A stretch of 46,533 nucleotides of DNA from Empedobacter falsenii (GCF_019308355.1 NZ_JAAGKM010000020.1:1-46533), one strand, 5' to 3'; counted from the stretch's first letter, positions 1 through 7,372 are shown. Numbers and translations: made by a program. The notes: generated by a model not told the origin, from the sequence alone.

Positions 1-459
1 CTTCAGCTAAAGTAATTTCTGAACTAGAAAAACTAATCGAATGGCGAGGGAAACCTGAGAAAATTAGAGTAGATAATGGTCCAGAATTTATTGCTGAAAA
101 ACTAAAACTATTTTGTCAAAAAAAAGCCATTGAATTATATTATATTCAACCTGGGAAACCTACGCAAAACTCATTGATTGAAAGATTTAATAGAACTTTT
201 AGAACAGATTTTTTAAATGCTTATTTATTTGAAAATATCAAAGAAATGAAAAATTATACAGAAATTTGGATGTGGATGTATAACAATGAAAGACCACACA
301 GTTCTTTGCAATATCTTTCTCCTAGAAACTTTTTATTGAAATATGGTAAGGTCAAAAATCCTAATGATTTTCCTACATTTCAAATTAATCAAAATAATAA
401 TACAATAATATTAAATAAAAACTCTACTTTTAAGTGTTCTTAACAAGGGGAAGATTACA
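1..459 (+). mobile_element. 3' part of an IS3-family insertion sequence, cut by the window edge
   Basis: The left edge lies inside an IS3-type element. Its transposase reads in from before base 1 and stops at 443. The right terminus is probably at 459, because the sequence up to there ends in CA (GGGGAAGATTACA) and its complement would begin TGTAATCTTCCCC, the usual TG...CA form of IS3 ends. The left inverted repeat, orfA and the target duplication lie outside the window, so the exact end is inferred. Confidence 0.7.
3..443 (+). CDS. IS3-family transposase (OrfB, DDE integrase core), C-terminal part
   Basis: This is the C-terminal 146 codons of the catalytic subunit of an IS3-type transposase, open from the first bases of the window in frame 3. 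It shows VDNGPEF, holding the second catalytic aspartate, and QPGKPTQNSLIERFN, holding the catalytic glutamate. Exactly 35 residues separate the two, the classical D-35-E spacing of this family and of retroviral integrases. The first aspartate lies outside the window. The C-terminus carries the usual W-x(6)-ERPHSSL-like segment (NNERPHSSL). In this family the enzyme makes a circular intermediate and normally needs a -1 frameshift between orfA and orfB, which cannot be judged here. The visible reading frame is intact. Confidence 0.9.
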   Translation, partial: SAKVISELEKLIEWRGKPEKIRVDNGPEFIAEKLKLFCQKKAIELYYIQPGKPTQNSLIERFNRTFRTDFLNAYLFENIKEMKNYTEIWMWMYNNERPHSSLQYLSPRNFLLKYGKVKNPNDFPTFQINQNNNTIILNKNSTFKCS

Positions 460-498
460 GTTGTACCGAAGACTTATACGATTGATAATGAATTATAA
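460..498 (+). pseudogene. 3' remnant of a gene apparently interrupted by the IS element
   Basis: Directly after the inferred IS end, one frame reads VVPKTYTIDNEL and then TAA at 496-498. It resembles a natural protein C-terminus rather than random AT-rich sequence, and it sits on the same strand just before the sugar aminotransferase gene. I infer that the IS inserted near the 3' end of an upstream gene, possibly of the same polysaccharide locus. Twelve codons are too few to identify the family. Confidence 0.4.
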
Positions 499-506
499 AA
501 AAGGCA

Positions 507-530
507 TTAAAACTCTCACGTTAAGAAAAT
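507..530 (+). repeat. 24-bp intergenic repeat, copy 1
   Basis: This copy is identical over 24 bases to 2075-2098 and related to 5371-5394. The core is CTCTCACGTTAAGAAAAT. Here it also forms the left side of a hairpin, with ACTCTCA at 512-518 and TGAGAGT at 534-540. It starts 8 bases after the stop of the interrupted gene. Confidence 0.7.
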
Positions 531-608
531 GTTTGAGAGTATTAATAAGATTTTTTATTTTATGAAGTTTTATGACTAACTAATGAAGTTATAATTATAG
601 TTTTATAT

Positions 609-616
609 TAAATTTG
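609..616 (+). promoter_or_regulatory. -7 promoter element TAAATTTG upstream of the aminotransferase
   Basis: This matches the Bacteroidota -7 consensus TAnnTTTG and lies 23 bases before the ATG at 640. No clear TTTG -33 element is seen at the expected distance, so the promoter may be weak or the match fortuitous. Confidence 0.45.
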
Positions 617-639
617 TACAACAAAAACAACTATAGAAA

Positions 640-1776
640 ATGGCTGAAAAGATATGGTTATCATCTCCTCATATGGGAGGAAATGAATTAAAATACATTC
701 ACGAAGCATTCGATGCAAACTGGGTGGCTCCTTTAGGACCAAATGTTAATGGTTTTGAAGCAGATTTAGAAAATTTCTTAAATGCAGATGTAAAAGTTGC
801 AGCATTAGCTGCAGGAACAGCGGCAATTCATTTAGCATTAATAGAATGTGGGGTTTCACATGGTGATGAGGTAATCTGTCAATCGATGACATTCTCAGCA
901 ACAGCAAATCCAATTGCGTACCAAGGTGCAACGCCTGTTTTCATCGATTCTGAAAAAGACACATGGAATCTTTGTCCAATTGTATTAGAAGAAGCAATAA
1001 AAGATCGTATTGCAAAAGGAAAAACACCAAAAGCGATTTTAGCGGTTCATTTGTATGGAATGCCTTACAAGGTTGACGAAGTACATGCTGTTGCAGAAAA
1101 ATATAACATTCCTGTGATAGAAGATGCTGCAGAAGCATTGGGTTCTACGTTCAAAGGTAAAGCTTGTGGAACGTTTGGCCGTTTCGGAGCCTTATCGTTT
1201 AACGGGAATAAAATTATTACAACTTCTGGTGGTGGAGCGTTGGTTTCTCATACACAAGAAGATAAAGATAAAGCGGTATTTTTAGCGACACAAGCGCGTG
1301 ATAATGCACCTCATTATCAACATTCGCATATTGGATACAATTACCGTATGAGTAATATTACTGCAGGTATTGGTCGTGGACAAATGGAAGTATTGACAGA
1401 TAGAGTAGAAGCTCGTCGTGCAATGAACAAATTCTATCAAGAGTTATTTTCTGATATTGATGGCGTAACTGTTTTTGTTGAACCAAGTTCTGATTATTTC
1501 TCTAACCATTGGTTATCTGCGATTTTAATTGATCCAAAAGTAGCAGGGAAAACACGTGAAGATTTGCGTTTAGCTTTCTTGGAAGATGATATCGAATCTC
1601 GTCCATTATGGAAACCAATGCACATGCAACCTGTATTTGCAGATGCACCTTATTATGGAGGAACAGTAGCAGAAGAATTATTCGAAAATGGATTATGTTT
1701 ACCTTCTGGTTCTAATTTAACAGATGCAGAACGCGAACGAATTTCTGCTAAAGTAAAAGAAGTGTTTGGAAAATAA
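640..1776 (+). CDS. DegT/DnrJ/EryC1/StrS-family PLP-dependent sugar aminotransferase
   Basis: At 378 residues this has the usual length for nucleotide-sugar aminotransferases that convert a UDP- or dTDP-4-keto sugar to the 4-amino sugar (PglE/WecE type). Visible marks are the substrate/PLP loop AAGTAAIHLAL at about 57-67, the EDAAEALGS stretch with Asp162 (contacts the pyridine nitrogen) and the PLP lysine Lys191 in SFNGNKIITTSGGG. The N-terminus (KIWLSSPHMGGNE) is typical of the PglE-like branch that works with a 4,6-dehydratase and an acetyltransferase. Those partners are not in the window; the IS element lies just upstream, so this gene may be the last of a glycan locus whose other genes lie to the left. 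The exact sugar cannot be told. Confidence 0.92.
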   Translation: MAEKIWLSSPHMGGNELKYIHEAFDANWVAPLGPNVNGFEADLENFLNADVKVAALAAGTAAIHLALIECGVSHGDEVICQSMTFSATANPIAYQGATPVFIDSEKDTWNLCPIVLEEAIKDRIAKGKTPKAILAVHLYGMPYKVDEVHAVAEKYNIPVIEDAAEALGSTFKGKACGTFGRFGALSFNGNKIITTSGGGALVSHTQEDKDKAVFLATQARDNAPHYQHSHIGYNYRMSNITAGIGRGQMEVLTDRVEARRAMNKFYQELFSDIDGVTVFVEPSSDYFSNHWLSAILIDPKVAGKTREDLRLAFLEDDIESRPLWKPMHMQPVFADAPYYGGTVAEELFENGLCLPSGSNLTDAERERISAKVKEVFGK

Positions 1777-1799
1777 TTCTCAAAAATATAATATCAATC

Positions 1800-1833
1800 A
1801 AATCCTCTCAAGTTTTCTTAGGAGGATTTTTTG
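1800..1833 (+). terminator. Rho-independent terminator after the aminotransferase
   Basis: AAATCCTC and GAGGATTT form an 8-bp stem followed by a T-rich run, starting 23 bases after the aminotransferase stop. Confidence 0.75.
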
Positions 1834-1953
1834 TTTGTTAATATGAGTTAATATGAAATAAATTCCCCTCTTGAGAGGGGTAAGGGGAGTGTAAAATTAT
1901 AGATTGATATTCTAGTTGATTGAACGGAGCCGAAATCAAAATATATAAGATAC

Positions 1954-1978
1954 GATTCTGAGACAAGCCCAGAATGAC
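1954..1978 (-). repeat. 25-bp covarying hairpin element, copy A
   Basis: Read on the minus strand this begins GTCATTCT, has the central GCTTG and ends AGAATC. Arms ATTCT and AGAAT pair, and an inner GG pairs with TC. It has the same length and layout as the copies at 5591 and 39391. Confidence 0.7.
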
Positions 1979-2010
1979 AAAATCCGTTTCCAAAACTGAA
2001 TTTGATTATT

Positions 2011-2034
2011 AATAAGAATAAGAATAAGAATAAA
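2011..2034. repeat. Hexanucleotide tandem repeat (AATAAG)x4
   Basis: Three perfect units and a fourth with one change (AATAAA). It lies in a gap, away from any recognised promoter, so there is no sign that it acts as a phase-variation tract. Confidence 0.7.
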
Positions 2035-2074
2035 AGCGTAAAACGTTAAGCGTATAACTTAATAAAAACCGACC

Positions 2075-2098
2075 TTAAAACTCTCACGTTAAGAAAAT
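2075..2098 (+). repeat. 24-bp intergenic repeat, copy 2
   Basis: Identical over all 24 bases to copy 1 at 507-530, in the same orientation. The match fades on both sides, although the two bases before it (CC) and the ATAATT after it are shared with copy 3 at 5371. Confidence 0.7.
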
Positions 2099-2223
2099 AA
2101 TTTAAGTTCTAAGTATTGAGTTTTAAGTAATAAGTTTTTACAAAATTTGTGAATGAAAAAAGAATTAAAAAAATGTCATATGATTTGGAGGCGAGTGTCA
2201 AAAAGTTGAAAGTCATGGTTAAA

Positions 2224-2260
2224 ATGTTTTACTATTTGCGTAGCAAATGATTTAAAACAT
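2224..2260. repeat. Long interrupted inverted repeat
   Basis: ATTTGC (2234-2239) and GCAAAT (2243-2248) form a tight 3-nt-loop hairpin. It is extended after a small interior loop by ATGTTTTA (2224-2231) and TAAAACAT (2253-2260). There is no T-run, so it is not an ordinary terminator. Role unknown. Confidence 0.6.
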
Positions 2261-2412
2261 TGAATGACTAAAACTGATTTTGACCGTCGAAAATCAAAGA
2301 CTTGATGTTTTGTAATCACATACTCTGTTTGCACAGACTTTGCATTAAGGTAAAAGTTAGAAGAAAAATAATAAAACAGGTTTTAAAATTTCTCGTAAAA
2401 AACCGAAATCAT

Positions 2413-3405
2413 CTACAAATAAAACTCAGAATCCCCAGTAATCCTTTCCTTCGTGAATTTCCTAAAAGCGATAAGATGTAGAATAAAACTCATCGGGAAA
2501 ATACTCAGATAAAGTAACCAATCTACATTTTTATTTAGAATTATTGTTAGAAAAAAACAGACAATAAGCATCGAAAGTAAACCAATTGGAAATTGATGAT
2601 TGATAAAAATATATTTGATTGGAAAAGTAATAATAATCGCTCCTAAACAACTTATTCCGTACCCAAAATAGGTTGGATTTAGATATAAAGCCATTACTAA
2701 ACAAGGTAAAATAAAGAGTAAACTGTTTAGGCTAAAATCAATTTCATTCTTTAGTATATATTGTTTGTTGGATAATTTTGAACTTATAAAGTAAGCTAAT
2801 TTCTCTGTTTTTTGAATATTTCCGAGAAGGAGAAAAAGAATTCCGACAATAGAAACAATGAACAAATTCAGGTTATTTTCAACCAATCCTTGATACGAAA
2901 TATAATAGGCACCAATAAACATGAGATAATTAATTTTGAATCGTCTAAGTTGAACAATCGTCAAAACATCTAAAATTCGAAGTCTATTTTTTACCATTGG
3001 TTTACCAATCTTTCCATTATAAAAAGTGAAAAATAAAATCAATGCAAAAATAACCGCTAAACTAATCATCCAACCAAAATGAATAGCCACAATAATGTTG
3101 AAAACATTAACAAGAATGAGATCTATAAGATAAATGAGATAGGTTTTTCGGGGATTGAATAAACCTTTTAAAAGTCCAAAATCTTTTCTGATATTTACTT
3201 GCTGACTTGCCATAAAACTAAAAAATAGAACAAGATATTCTTTATAATCAAAGGCAGGAAAACTCGGAAAACTACCATTCAATATTTTGAAAATAATGAC
3301 AAAATAAAGGATAAAAGGTATCCAAAATTTAGACGAATCGTTGTAGGTTAATTGGCGAAAACGGTTGATGTAAATGATTTTTAGCGTATATAGAATTTTA
3401 TCCAT
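2413..3405 (-). CDS. Predicted ABC-transporter permease (multi-pass membrane protein)
   Basis: A 330-residue, strongly hydrophobic protein with roughly nine or ten predicted membrane segments and a short charged N-terminus. I do not recognise a named family. Its 5' end overlaps the ABC ATPase gene by 8 bases, which suggests translational coupling, and I infer that it is the membrane half of that transporter. The lack of a periplasmic domain and of a binding protein nearby argues for an exporter or immunity-type (ABC-2-like) transporter rather than an importer. The substrate is unknown. The 3' side opens into the repeat-rich gap with no clear terminator. Confidence 0.65.
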   Translation of the reverse strand: MDKILYTLKIIYINRFRQLTYNDSSKFWIPFILYFVIIFKILNGSFPSFPAFDYKEYLVLFFSFMASQQVNIRKDFGLLKGLFNPRKTYLIYLIDLILVNVFNIIVAIHFGWMISLAVIFALILFFTFYNGKIGKPMVKNRLRILDVLTIVQLRRFKINYLMFIGAYYISYQGLVENNLNLFIVSIVGILFLLLGNIQKTEKLAYFISSKLSNKQYILKNEIDFSLNSLLFILPCLVMALYLNPTYFGYGISCLGAIIITFPIKYIFINHQFPIGLLSMLIVCFFLTIILNKNVDWLLYLSIFPMSFILHLIAFRKFTKERITGDSEFYL

Positions 3406-4054
3406 GATCGATTGATTGCATAAACAAGTTCATAATATTTTCATTCTCAACTTCCGTAATTTGTTGCTCATTTACATAAAATGTTTTGGTCAAATAAGGC
3501 GAAACAATCTCGATAATATGCGAAGAAACGAACACAATATTTTCTTTCGATAATTGTCTGATTTTATGCAATAAAACATAATTACTTTCGATATCTAAAC
3601 CATTAAAAGGTTCATCGAAAATATAAATTTTATAATCATCAAATTGTAAAATAGTATTGACATATGCTTTTTTCAGCGTTCCTGTCGACATTGTTTTAAG
3701 TAAAACTTTTTCATCAATATCAAAGATTCGAGTTGAATTTGAGTTTTTTCGACCAGATACTTTTTGATAAAATTTATAAAATTCATCCGCAGTCAAATAT
3801 TCATAAATCATCGGTTCGGTTGCTAAAAATGCAACATCAGAAGGCTGTAGAATTTCATTGTTTAATCTAATTGAACCTTCATAGGATTTCAAACCGCATA
3901 AGGTTTTCAGAAAAGTACTTTTTCCTTGTCCGTTTTTCCCAAAAACGCCATACAAACCATTGGAATCTATTTTGAGATCGATCGCTTTCAAAATAACTTT
4001 ATCTAAATCATAACTGATTTTCTCAAGATTAATTTCTAAAATTGGTTGAGCCAT
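3398..4054 (-). CDS. ABC transporter ATP-binding protein
   Basis: A 218-residue ATPase, first gene of a two-gene unit with the membrane protein at 2413-3405. It has Walker A GKNGQGKST (39-47), Walker B YIFDEPFNGLD with Asp147 and Glu148, and the switch His179 in SSHI. The ABC signature is degenerate: where LSGGQ is expected (about 122-127) it reads MSTGTLKKA. STGT-type signatures are seen in some small exporters, so this need not mean loss of function. The short length and single domain fit a bacteriocin/antibiotic-type or ABC-2 exporter ATPase. It is transcribed divergently from pheS. Confidence 0.88.
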   Translation of the reverse strand: MAQPILEINLEKISYDLDKVILKAIDLKIDSNGLYGVFGKNGQGKSTFLKTLCGLKSYEGSIRLNNEILQPSDVAFLATEPMIYEYLTADEFYKFYQKVSGRKNSNSTRIFDIDEKVLLKTMSTGTLKKAYVNTILQFDDYKIYIFDEPFNGLDIESNYVLLHKIRQLSKENIVFVSSHIIEIVSPYLTKTFYVNEQQITEVENENIMNLFMQSIDHG

Positions 4055-4098
4055 TTTTACAGAGTTTTAGTGGAATAAAGATAAAAGTACTCAAATAA

Positions 4099-4129
4099 TT
4101 TGTTATAAGTTGATTATCGGTTAAATTTG
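4099..4129 (+). promoter_or_regulatory. Full Bacteroidota promoter for pheS (TTTG-N19-TAAATTTG)
   Basis: TTTG at 4099-4102 is separated by exactly 19 bases from TAAATTTG at 4122-4129, a complete match to the -33/-7 consensus of the phylum. Transcription should start near 4136, giving a leader of about 15 bases, too short for a T-box or leader-peptide attenuator. Confidence 0.8.
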
Positions 4130-4150
4130 TAATCAAATTGATCAGAAATT

Positions 4151-5170
4151 ATGATTGACCAAATCAAACAATATATTGAAGAAGTAAAAAACTTCCATTC
4201 AACAAATGCTGCTGAAATTGAAGAATTCAGAATTAAATTTTTAGGAAAAAAAGGAATTTTAACGGACTTGTTTACGCAGTTCAAATCTGTTCCGAATGAA
4301 CAAAAAAAGGAATTTGGTCAAGTTGTGAATGAATTAAAAACATTGGCAACTGAAAAATCAACTGTTCTTAAAAATGAAATCTCAAACGAAGGAAAAACTG
4401 ATTCTTCTTTAGATTTAACACGTCCTGGAGAGCCTTTTACATTGGGTTCTCGTCATCCAATTAATATTACAAAAAATCGTATTATCGAGATTTTTAATCG
4501 CATTGGATTCAGCGTTTCTGAAGGGCCAGAAATCGAAGATGATTGGCACAATTTTACAGCGTTAAATTTGCCTGCGCATCACCCTGCGAGAGACATGCAA
4601 GATACATTTTTCATCGAAACTAATCCAGATATTGTGTTGCGTACGCATACGTCGTCTACGCAGATTCGTCATATGGAGAAAAATCAACCGCCCATGCGTT
4701 TCTTAGCGCCAGGTCGTGTTTACCGTAACGAAGCGATTTCGTCTCGTTCGCATATGATGTTCCACCAAATCGAAGGTTTATACATCGACGAAGGTGTTTC
4801 GTTTGCAGATTTGAAACAAACTTTAAGTTATTTTACAACTGAGTTATTTGGTAAATCTGAAATTCGTTTACGTCCTTCATATTTCCCATTTACAGAGCCT
4901 TCTGCGGAGGTTGACGTGTATTGGGGATTAGAAACAGAAACTGATTATCGTATGACAAAAGGTACAGGTTGGTTAGAAATTATGGGATGTGGAATGGTAG
5001 ATCCTAACGTTTTGCGTAATGTTGATATCGATCCTGAGAAATATTCGGGTTATGCATTCGGTATGGGAATTGAGCGTATCGCGTTATTATTATACCAAAT
5101 TGGGGATATCCGTTTGTATACAGAAAATGATAAACGTTTCTTAGAGCAATTTCAATCGGAGTTATTCTAA
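4151..5170 (+). CDS. pheS: Phenylalanine--tRNA ligase alpha subunit
   Basis: At 339 residues this is the full length of the catalytic alpha subunit of the alpha2-beta2 PheRS, which activates phenylalanine and charges tRNA-Phe. The N-terminal coiled-coil arm (about 1-90) is followed by the class II core: the [20 protein letters not shown] segment, motif 2 ([13 protein letters not shown]) and motif 3 ([14 protein letters not shown]-like, near the C-terminus). The ATG lies 21 bases after a strong promoter. pheT is not adjacent; the two genes are often apart in Flavobacteriia. A terminator follows, so the gene is probably transcribed alone. Confidence 0.98.
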   Translation: MIDQIKQYIEEVKNFHSTNAAEIEEFRIKFLGKKGILTDLFTQFKSVPNEQKKEFGQVVNELKTLATEKSTVLKNEISNEGKTDSSLDLTRPGEPFTLGSRHPINITKNRIIEIFNRIGFSVSEGPEIEDDWHNFTALNLPAHHPARDMQDTFFIETNPDIVLRTHTSSTQIRHMEKNQPPMRFLAPGRVYRNEAISSRSHMMFHQIEGLYIDEGVSFADLKQTLSYFTTELFGKSEIRLRPSYFPFTEPSAEVDVYWGLETETDYRMTKGTGWLEIMGCGMVDPNVLRNVDIDPEKYSGYAFGMGIERIALLLYQIGDIRLYTENDKRFLEQFQSELF

Positions 5171-5190
5171 GATAGAAAATATTATAAACA

Positions 5191-5223
5191 AAAAATCCTG
5201 TTCAATTGAGCAGGATTTTTTTA
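5191..5223 (+). terminator. Rho-independent terminator after pheS
   Basis: AATCCTGTTC and GAGCAGGATT form a stem with one wobble pair around an AATT loop, flanked by an A-run and an 8-T run. It starts 20 bases after the pheS stop. Confidence 0.9.
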
Positions 5224-5269
5224 TTGGAATAATGTTTTAAATAATATATTAGAGATTATATCCTTTAGT

Positions 5270-5306
5270 TTTAATTTTCATAAAAAAGCATTTAGAAATT
5301 GTCATG
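5270..5306 (+). repeat. 37-bp direct repeat, left copy, with truncated hairpin element
   Basis: Identical to 5560-5596. After it, GTCATGCC runs directly into GAGACATC. Compared with copy D this lacks the central loop, as if about 9 bases were lost between two GAG triplets. Confidence 0.8.
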
Positions 5307-5370
5307 CCGAGACATCACTCTATTTATTTACAAAGTAATAATTAATGTAATCGTCCTATTAAAAATGGCC

Positions 5371-5394
5371 TTAAATCTATGACGTTAAGAAAAT
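5371..5394 (+). repeat. 24-bp intergenic repeat, copy 3 (diverged)
   Basis: Shares ACGTTAAGAAAAT and the leading TTAAA with copies 1 and 2, and the CC before it with copy 2. The middle has four changes. Confidence 0.55.
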
Positions 5395-5559
5395 AATTGA
5401 ATGTAACGTTAAAAAGATTTTAGCCTGTAGGGTTTTTAAAATCTTTAGTGAAATGAAAGTATTTTTAGTCTAATAGATTTACAGCCTTGACTTTTTGGTT
5501 ACTTTTTAGTCAAGTAAAAAGTGACATAAAATATAAGGAATATCTAATTATATGATGTG

Positions 5560-5596
5560 TTTAATTTTCATAAAAAAGCATTTAGAAATTGTCATG
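5560..5596 (+). repeat. 37-bp direct repeat, right copy
   Basis: Identical to 5270-5306, 290 bases away in the same orientation. Its last six bases (GTCATG) are the start of hairpin element copy D. Confidence 0.8.
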
Positions 5597-5615
5597 TCAA
5601 GCTTGTTGAGACATC
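5591..5615 (+). repeat. 25-bp covarying hairpin element, copy D
   Basis: Begins GTCATGTC, has central GCTTG and ends GACATC. Compared with the copy at 39391, both arm positions change together (ATTCT/AGAAT becomes ATGTC/GACAT) and the inner pair GA/TC becomes AA/TT, so pairing is kept. Confidence 0.7.
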
Positions 5616-5622
5616 TCAATTA

Positions 5623-6114
5623 TTATTTAAGTATTGATTTAACATTTTTCTTATCAATTTGTTGATTGTTGACTTCTACAAAATAATCTTGTTGCCAATT
5701 TTGAGTTTTCTCCGCTTGTTTATTTTCAGGTTTTACCCAATTCGGATAAACTCTAAAACCTCTTTTTCCTTCTGTTTTAATTGAGGTCAAAATATTCTTT
5801 TCAATTAAAATTGATGTCGGAAAAATATAAAAACCTAGTTTAGAATCATCTTCTGCAGCAATAATGTAATAATCAAAACCATCATTTTCGTCAAAAGGTT
5901 CGGTTTGTTTAGCTGTATTTCGTTTCCATAACGTTACAAATTGACCAACTTTTTTAGGCGTAATTTTCGCTTTTCTAAATTTTATAGAAAATTCTTTAAC
6001 ATTGAAATTATAACCTATATATTCGTCACATTCTGCATCTTTTTCAAGAGTTGAAATGGATAAATTCGAAGATTTTAGAACAAAATCTTCGAATTTTTGA
6101 ATAATTTCAATCAT
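5623..6114 (-). CDS. MepB-family protein
   Basis: This 163-residue protein matches the MepB family by its general build (ECDEYIGYNF, KFRKAKITPKKVGQFVTLWKR, the acidic DDSKLGFYIFP stretch and GKRGFRVYPNW). The family is named after the third gene of the Staphylococcus aureus mepRAB multidrug-efflux operon; its biochemical role is not established. No signal peptide is seen, so it is probably cytoplasmic. Its ATG follows the stop of the upstream binding-protein gene with no gap, so the two are likely co-transcribed. No MepR or MepA homologue is nearby; the MATE gene at 13986 is distant and not linked. Confidence 0.8.
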   Translation of the reverse strand: MIEIIQKFEDFVLKSSNLSISTLEKDAECDEYIGYNFNVKEFSIKFRKAKITPKKVGQFVTLWKRNTAKQTEPFDENDGFDYYIIAAEDDSKLGFYIFPTSILIEKNILTSIKTEGKRGFRVYPNWVKPENKQAEKTQNWQQDYFVEVNNQQIDKKNVKSILK

Positions 6115-7182
6115 TTATTTCAATTGTTGATAAAAGTATAAATCATACGTTGGGAATAAATTTGGATAGAAAATTTTTCCTAAATCATTCAAAATAATAT
6201 CAGGACGAAGAATTCCTTGTTCAAAATAATCATTCGAACCTTTTGCATTCATACGTTTGTTGTAAGCGTACACATTTCCTTTCTTAAATGCATCAAACCA
6301 CGCATAGTTTGGATAAGAAGCTTTCATTTCTGCCAACGTATTTACGTTTGTAACATTGATCCAATAATTTGCAGATTTTCCAGCTGTATAAACTTCTTCA
6401 AATGTTAAGCTCAAACTATTTTCACCTGTTTTATTCTTGAAAATATAATTTCCTTTCGCATCATCAATCAATTTTGCTTGCAACAAATCATTTGTCGGAA
6501 CGTACCAAATGTCGCCATACATTGTATTCACAATTGTAGAAACATTACCTTGCGCTTTGGTTTGAATGATATTTTTGATCGAATCATAATTATTTTTAAC
6601 CGTTTCTACGCGTTTTTCAGCTTCTGTATCTTTTCCGAATAATTTTCCGAAAACCTTCAAATACTCAACTTGTCCCAATGGGTTTTGCTCTTTGTATTCA
6701 TCTAAATACAATACTTTTATTCCATTTTGTTCCAATTGTTGATGAAATTTTGCTAAAACAGGATTAGAACTTGCGATAATCAATTGTGGTTTATTTTTTA
6801 AGATAATTTCTGTGAATAGTTCGTTTGAATTTCCAACTTTTAAGATTGATTTATTCGCAATTCCTTCTGCTATTTTAGGATTGTAAATAAAATCTGCATC
6901 GCAAACTCCTTTGATTAAGTCAAGACTTCCTAATTGATCTAAAAACGTCACAGCAGACGAAGTTTCTACCATCACAGTTTTGATTGGCAAGTCTTTTTTA
7001 TCAAATGAAATCGTATTTCCAGATGATTTTATCGTGATTGTTTCGTTGTTTTCTTCGATAGAAATATTTTTTGCAAACTGAAAAGTTGTATTTTCTTGTT
7101 CGGTTTTAACAGCTTCTTTCGACTGTTTACAACTACTAATGGCAAGAAGAACGAATGAGGTTAGAATAAATTTTTTTATCAT
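6115..7182 (-). CDS. Periplasmic-binding lipoprotein for a metal chelate, haem or cobalamin
   Basis: A 355-residue helical-backbone (class III) binding protein like BtuF/FepB. I place the start at the ATG at 7182, not at an in-frame ATG 69 bases upstream, because only then does the protein start with a lipoprotein signal (MIKKFILTSF, lipobox AISSC). The core shows the usual VMVETSSAVTFLDQLGSLD, KPQLIIASSNPV and VLYLDEYKEQNP segments. It should deliver Fe-siderophore, haem or vitamin B12 to an ABC importer, but no permease or ATPase of that type lies here. It directly precedes the MepB gene. The ligand cannot be read from sequence. Confidence 0.85.
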   Translation of the reverse strand: MIKKFILTSFVLLAISSCKQSKEAVKTEQENTTFQFAKNISIEENNETITIKSSGNTISFDKKDLPIKTVMVETSSAVTFLDQLGSLDLIKGVCDADFIYNPKIAEGIANKSILKVGNSNELFTEIILKNKPQLIIASSNPVLAKFHQQLEQNGIKVLYLDEYKEQNPLGQVEYLKVFGKLFGKDTEAEKRVETVKNNYDSIKNIIQTKAQGNVSTIVNTMYGDIWYVPTNDLLQAKLIDDAKGNYIFKNKTGENSLSLTFEEVYTAGKSANYWINVTNVNTLAEMKASYPNYAWFDAFKKGNVYAYNKRMNAKGSNDYFEQGILRPDIILNDLGKIFYPNLFPTYDLYFYQQLK

Positions 7183-7324
7183 TTGGATTGAATTTAGAGG
7201 AAGCAAGTTAAGAATTCTGTCAAAATCATAAAAAAATATTTTTGTAAGCAATTGATACGTTGTAAATTAAATTATTGTTAAAAATTTTTCTCGAAAAGCT
7301 TAGGTTTTTACGATAAAAGTGCTG

Positions 7325-7332
7325 TATATTTG
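7325..7332 (+). promoter_or_regulatory. -7 element TATATTTG upstream of tRNA-Arg
   Basis: A perfect TAnnTTTG match 40 bases before the tRNA 5' end. The -33 region is weak (TTAG near 7300). Confidence 0.6.
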
Positions 7333-7372
7333 CATTCGAAAATAAGGGAAAATACTTTCAATTATTTCAAAC

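Larger units (their letters stand above)
1834..2412. other. Gene-free gap composed of small dispersed repeats
   Basis: I see no convincing gene here. The gap holds a CCCCTC-TTGA-GAGGGG hairpin (1865-1880), one copy of a 25-bp covarying hairpin element on the minus strand (1954-1978), four near-perfect tandem copies of AATAAG (about 2011-2034), copy 2 of the 24-bp repeat (2075-2098) and a long interrupted inverted repeat (2224-2260). The right end is the 3' flank of the ABC permease gene. Confidence 0.7.
5224..5622. other. Gene-free, repeat-built gap between pheS and the MepB gene
   Basis: No gene is recognised. A 37-bp direct repeat (5270-5306 and 5560-5596) brackets a segment that contains copy 3 of the 24-bp repeat, a 10-bp perfect inverted repeat (5413-5422 with 5437-5446) and a 7-bp inverted repeat CTTGACT/AGTCAAG (5486-5492 with 5508-5514). 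The right copy runs straight into hairpin element copy D, and the left copy into a shortened version of it. Confidence 0.75.

Noticed and set aside
746-1138. Minus-strand frames opposite the aminotransferase
   Set aside because: Leucine-rich shadows of a strongly supported gene, without start context or recognisable domain.
2011-2034. AATAAG array as a phase-variation switch
   Set aside because: It is neither in a coding region nor between promoter elements of a recognised gene.
4055-4150. T-box or leader-peptide attenuator upstream of pheS
   Set aside because: The predicted leader is only about 15 bases, too short for either, and no Phe-rich leader peptide is seen.
6115-7251. Longer start of the binding lipoprotein at 7251
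   Set aside because: The longer form would bury the lipoprotein signal 23 residues inside the protein; the ATG at 7182 restores a normal signal peptide.
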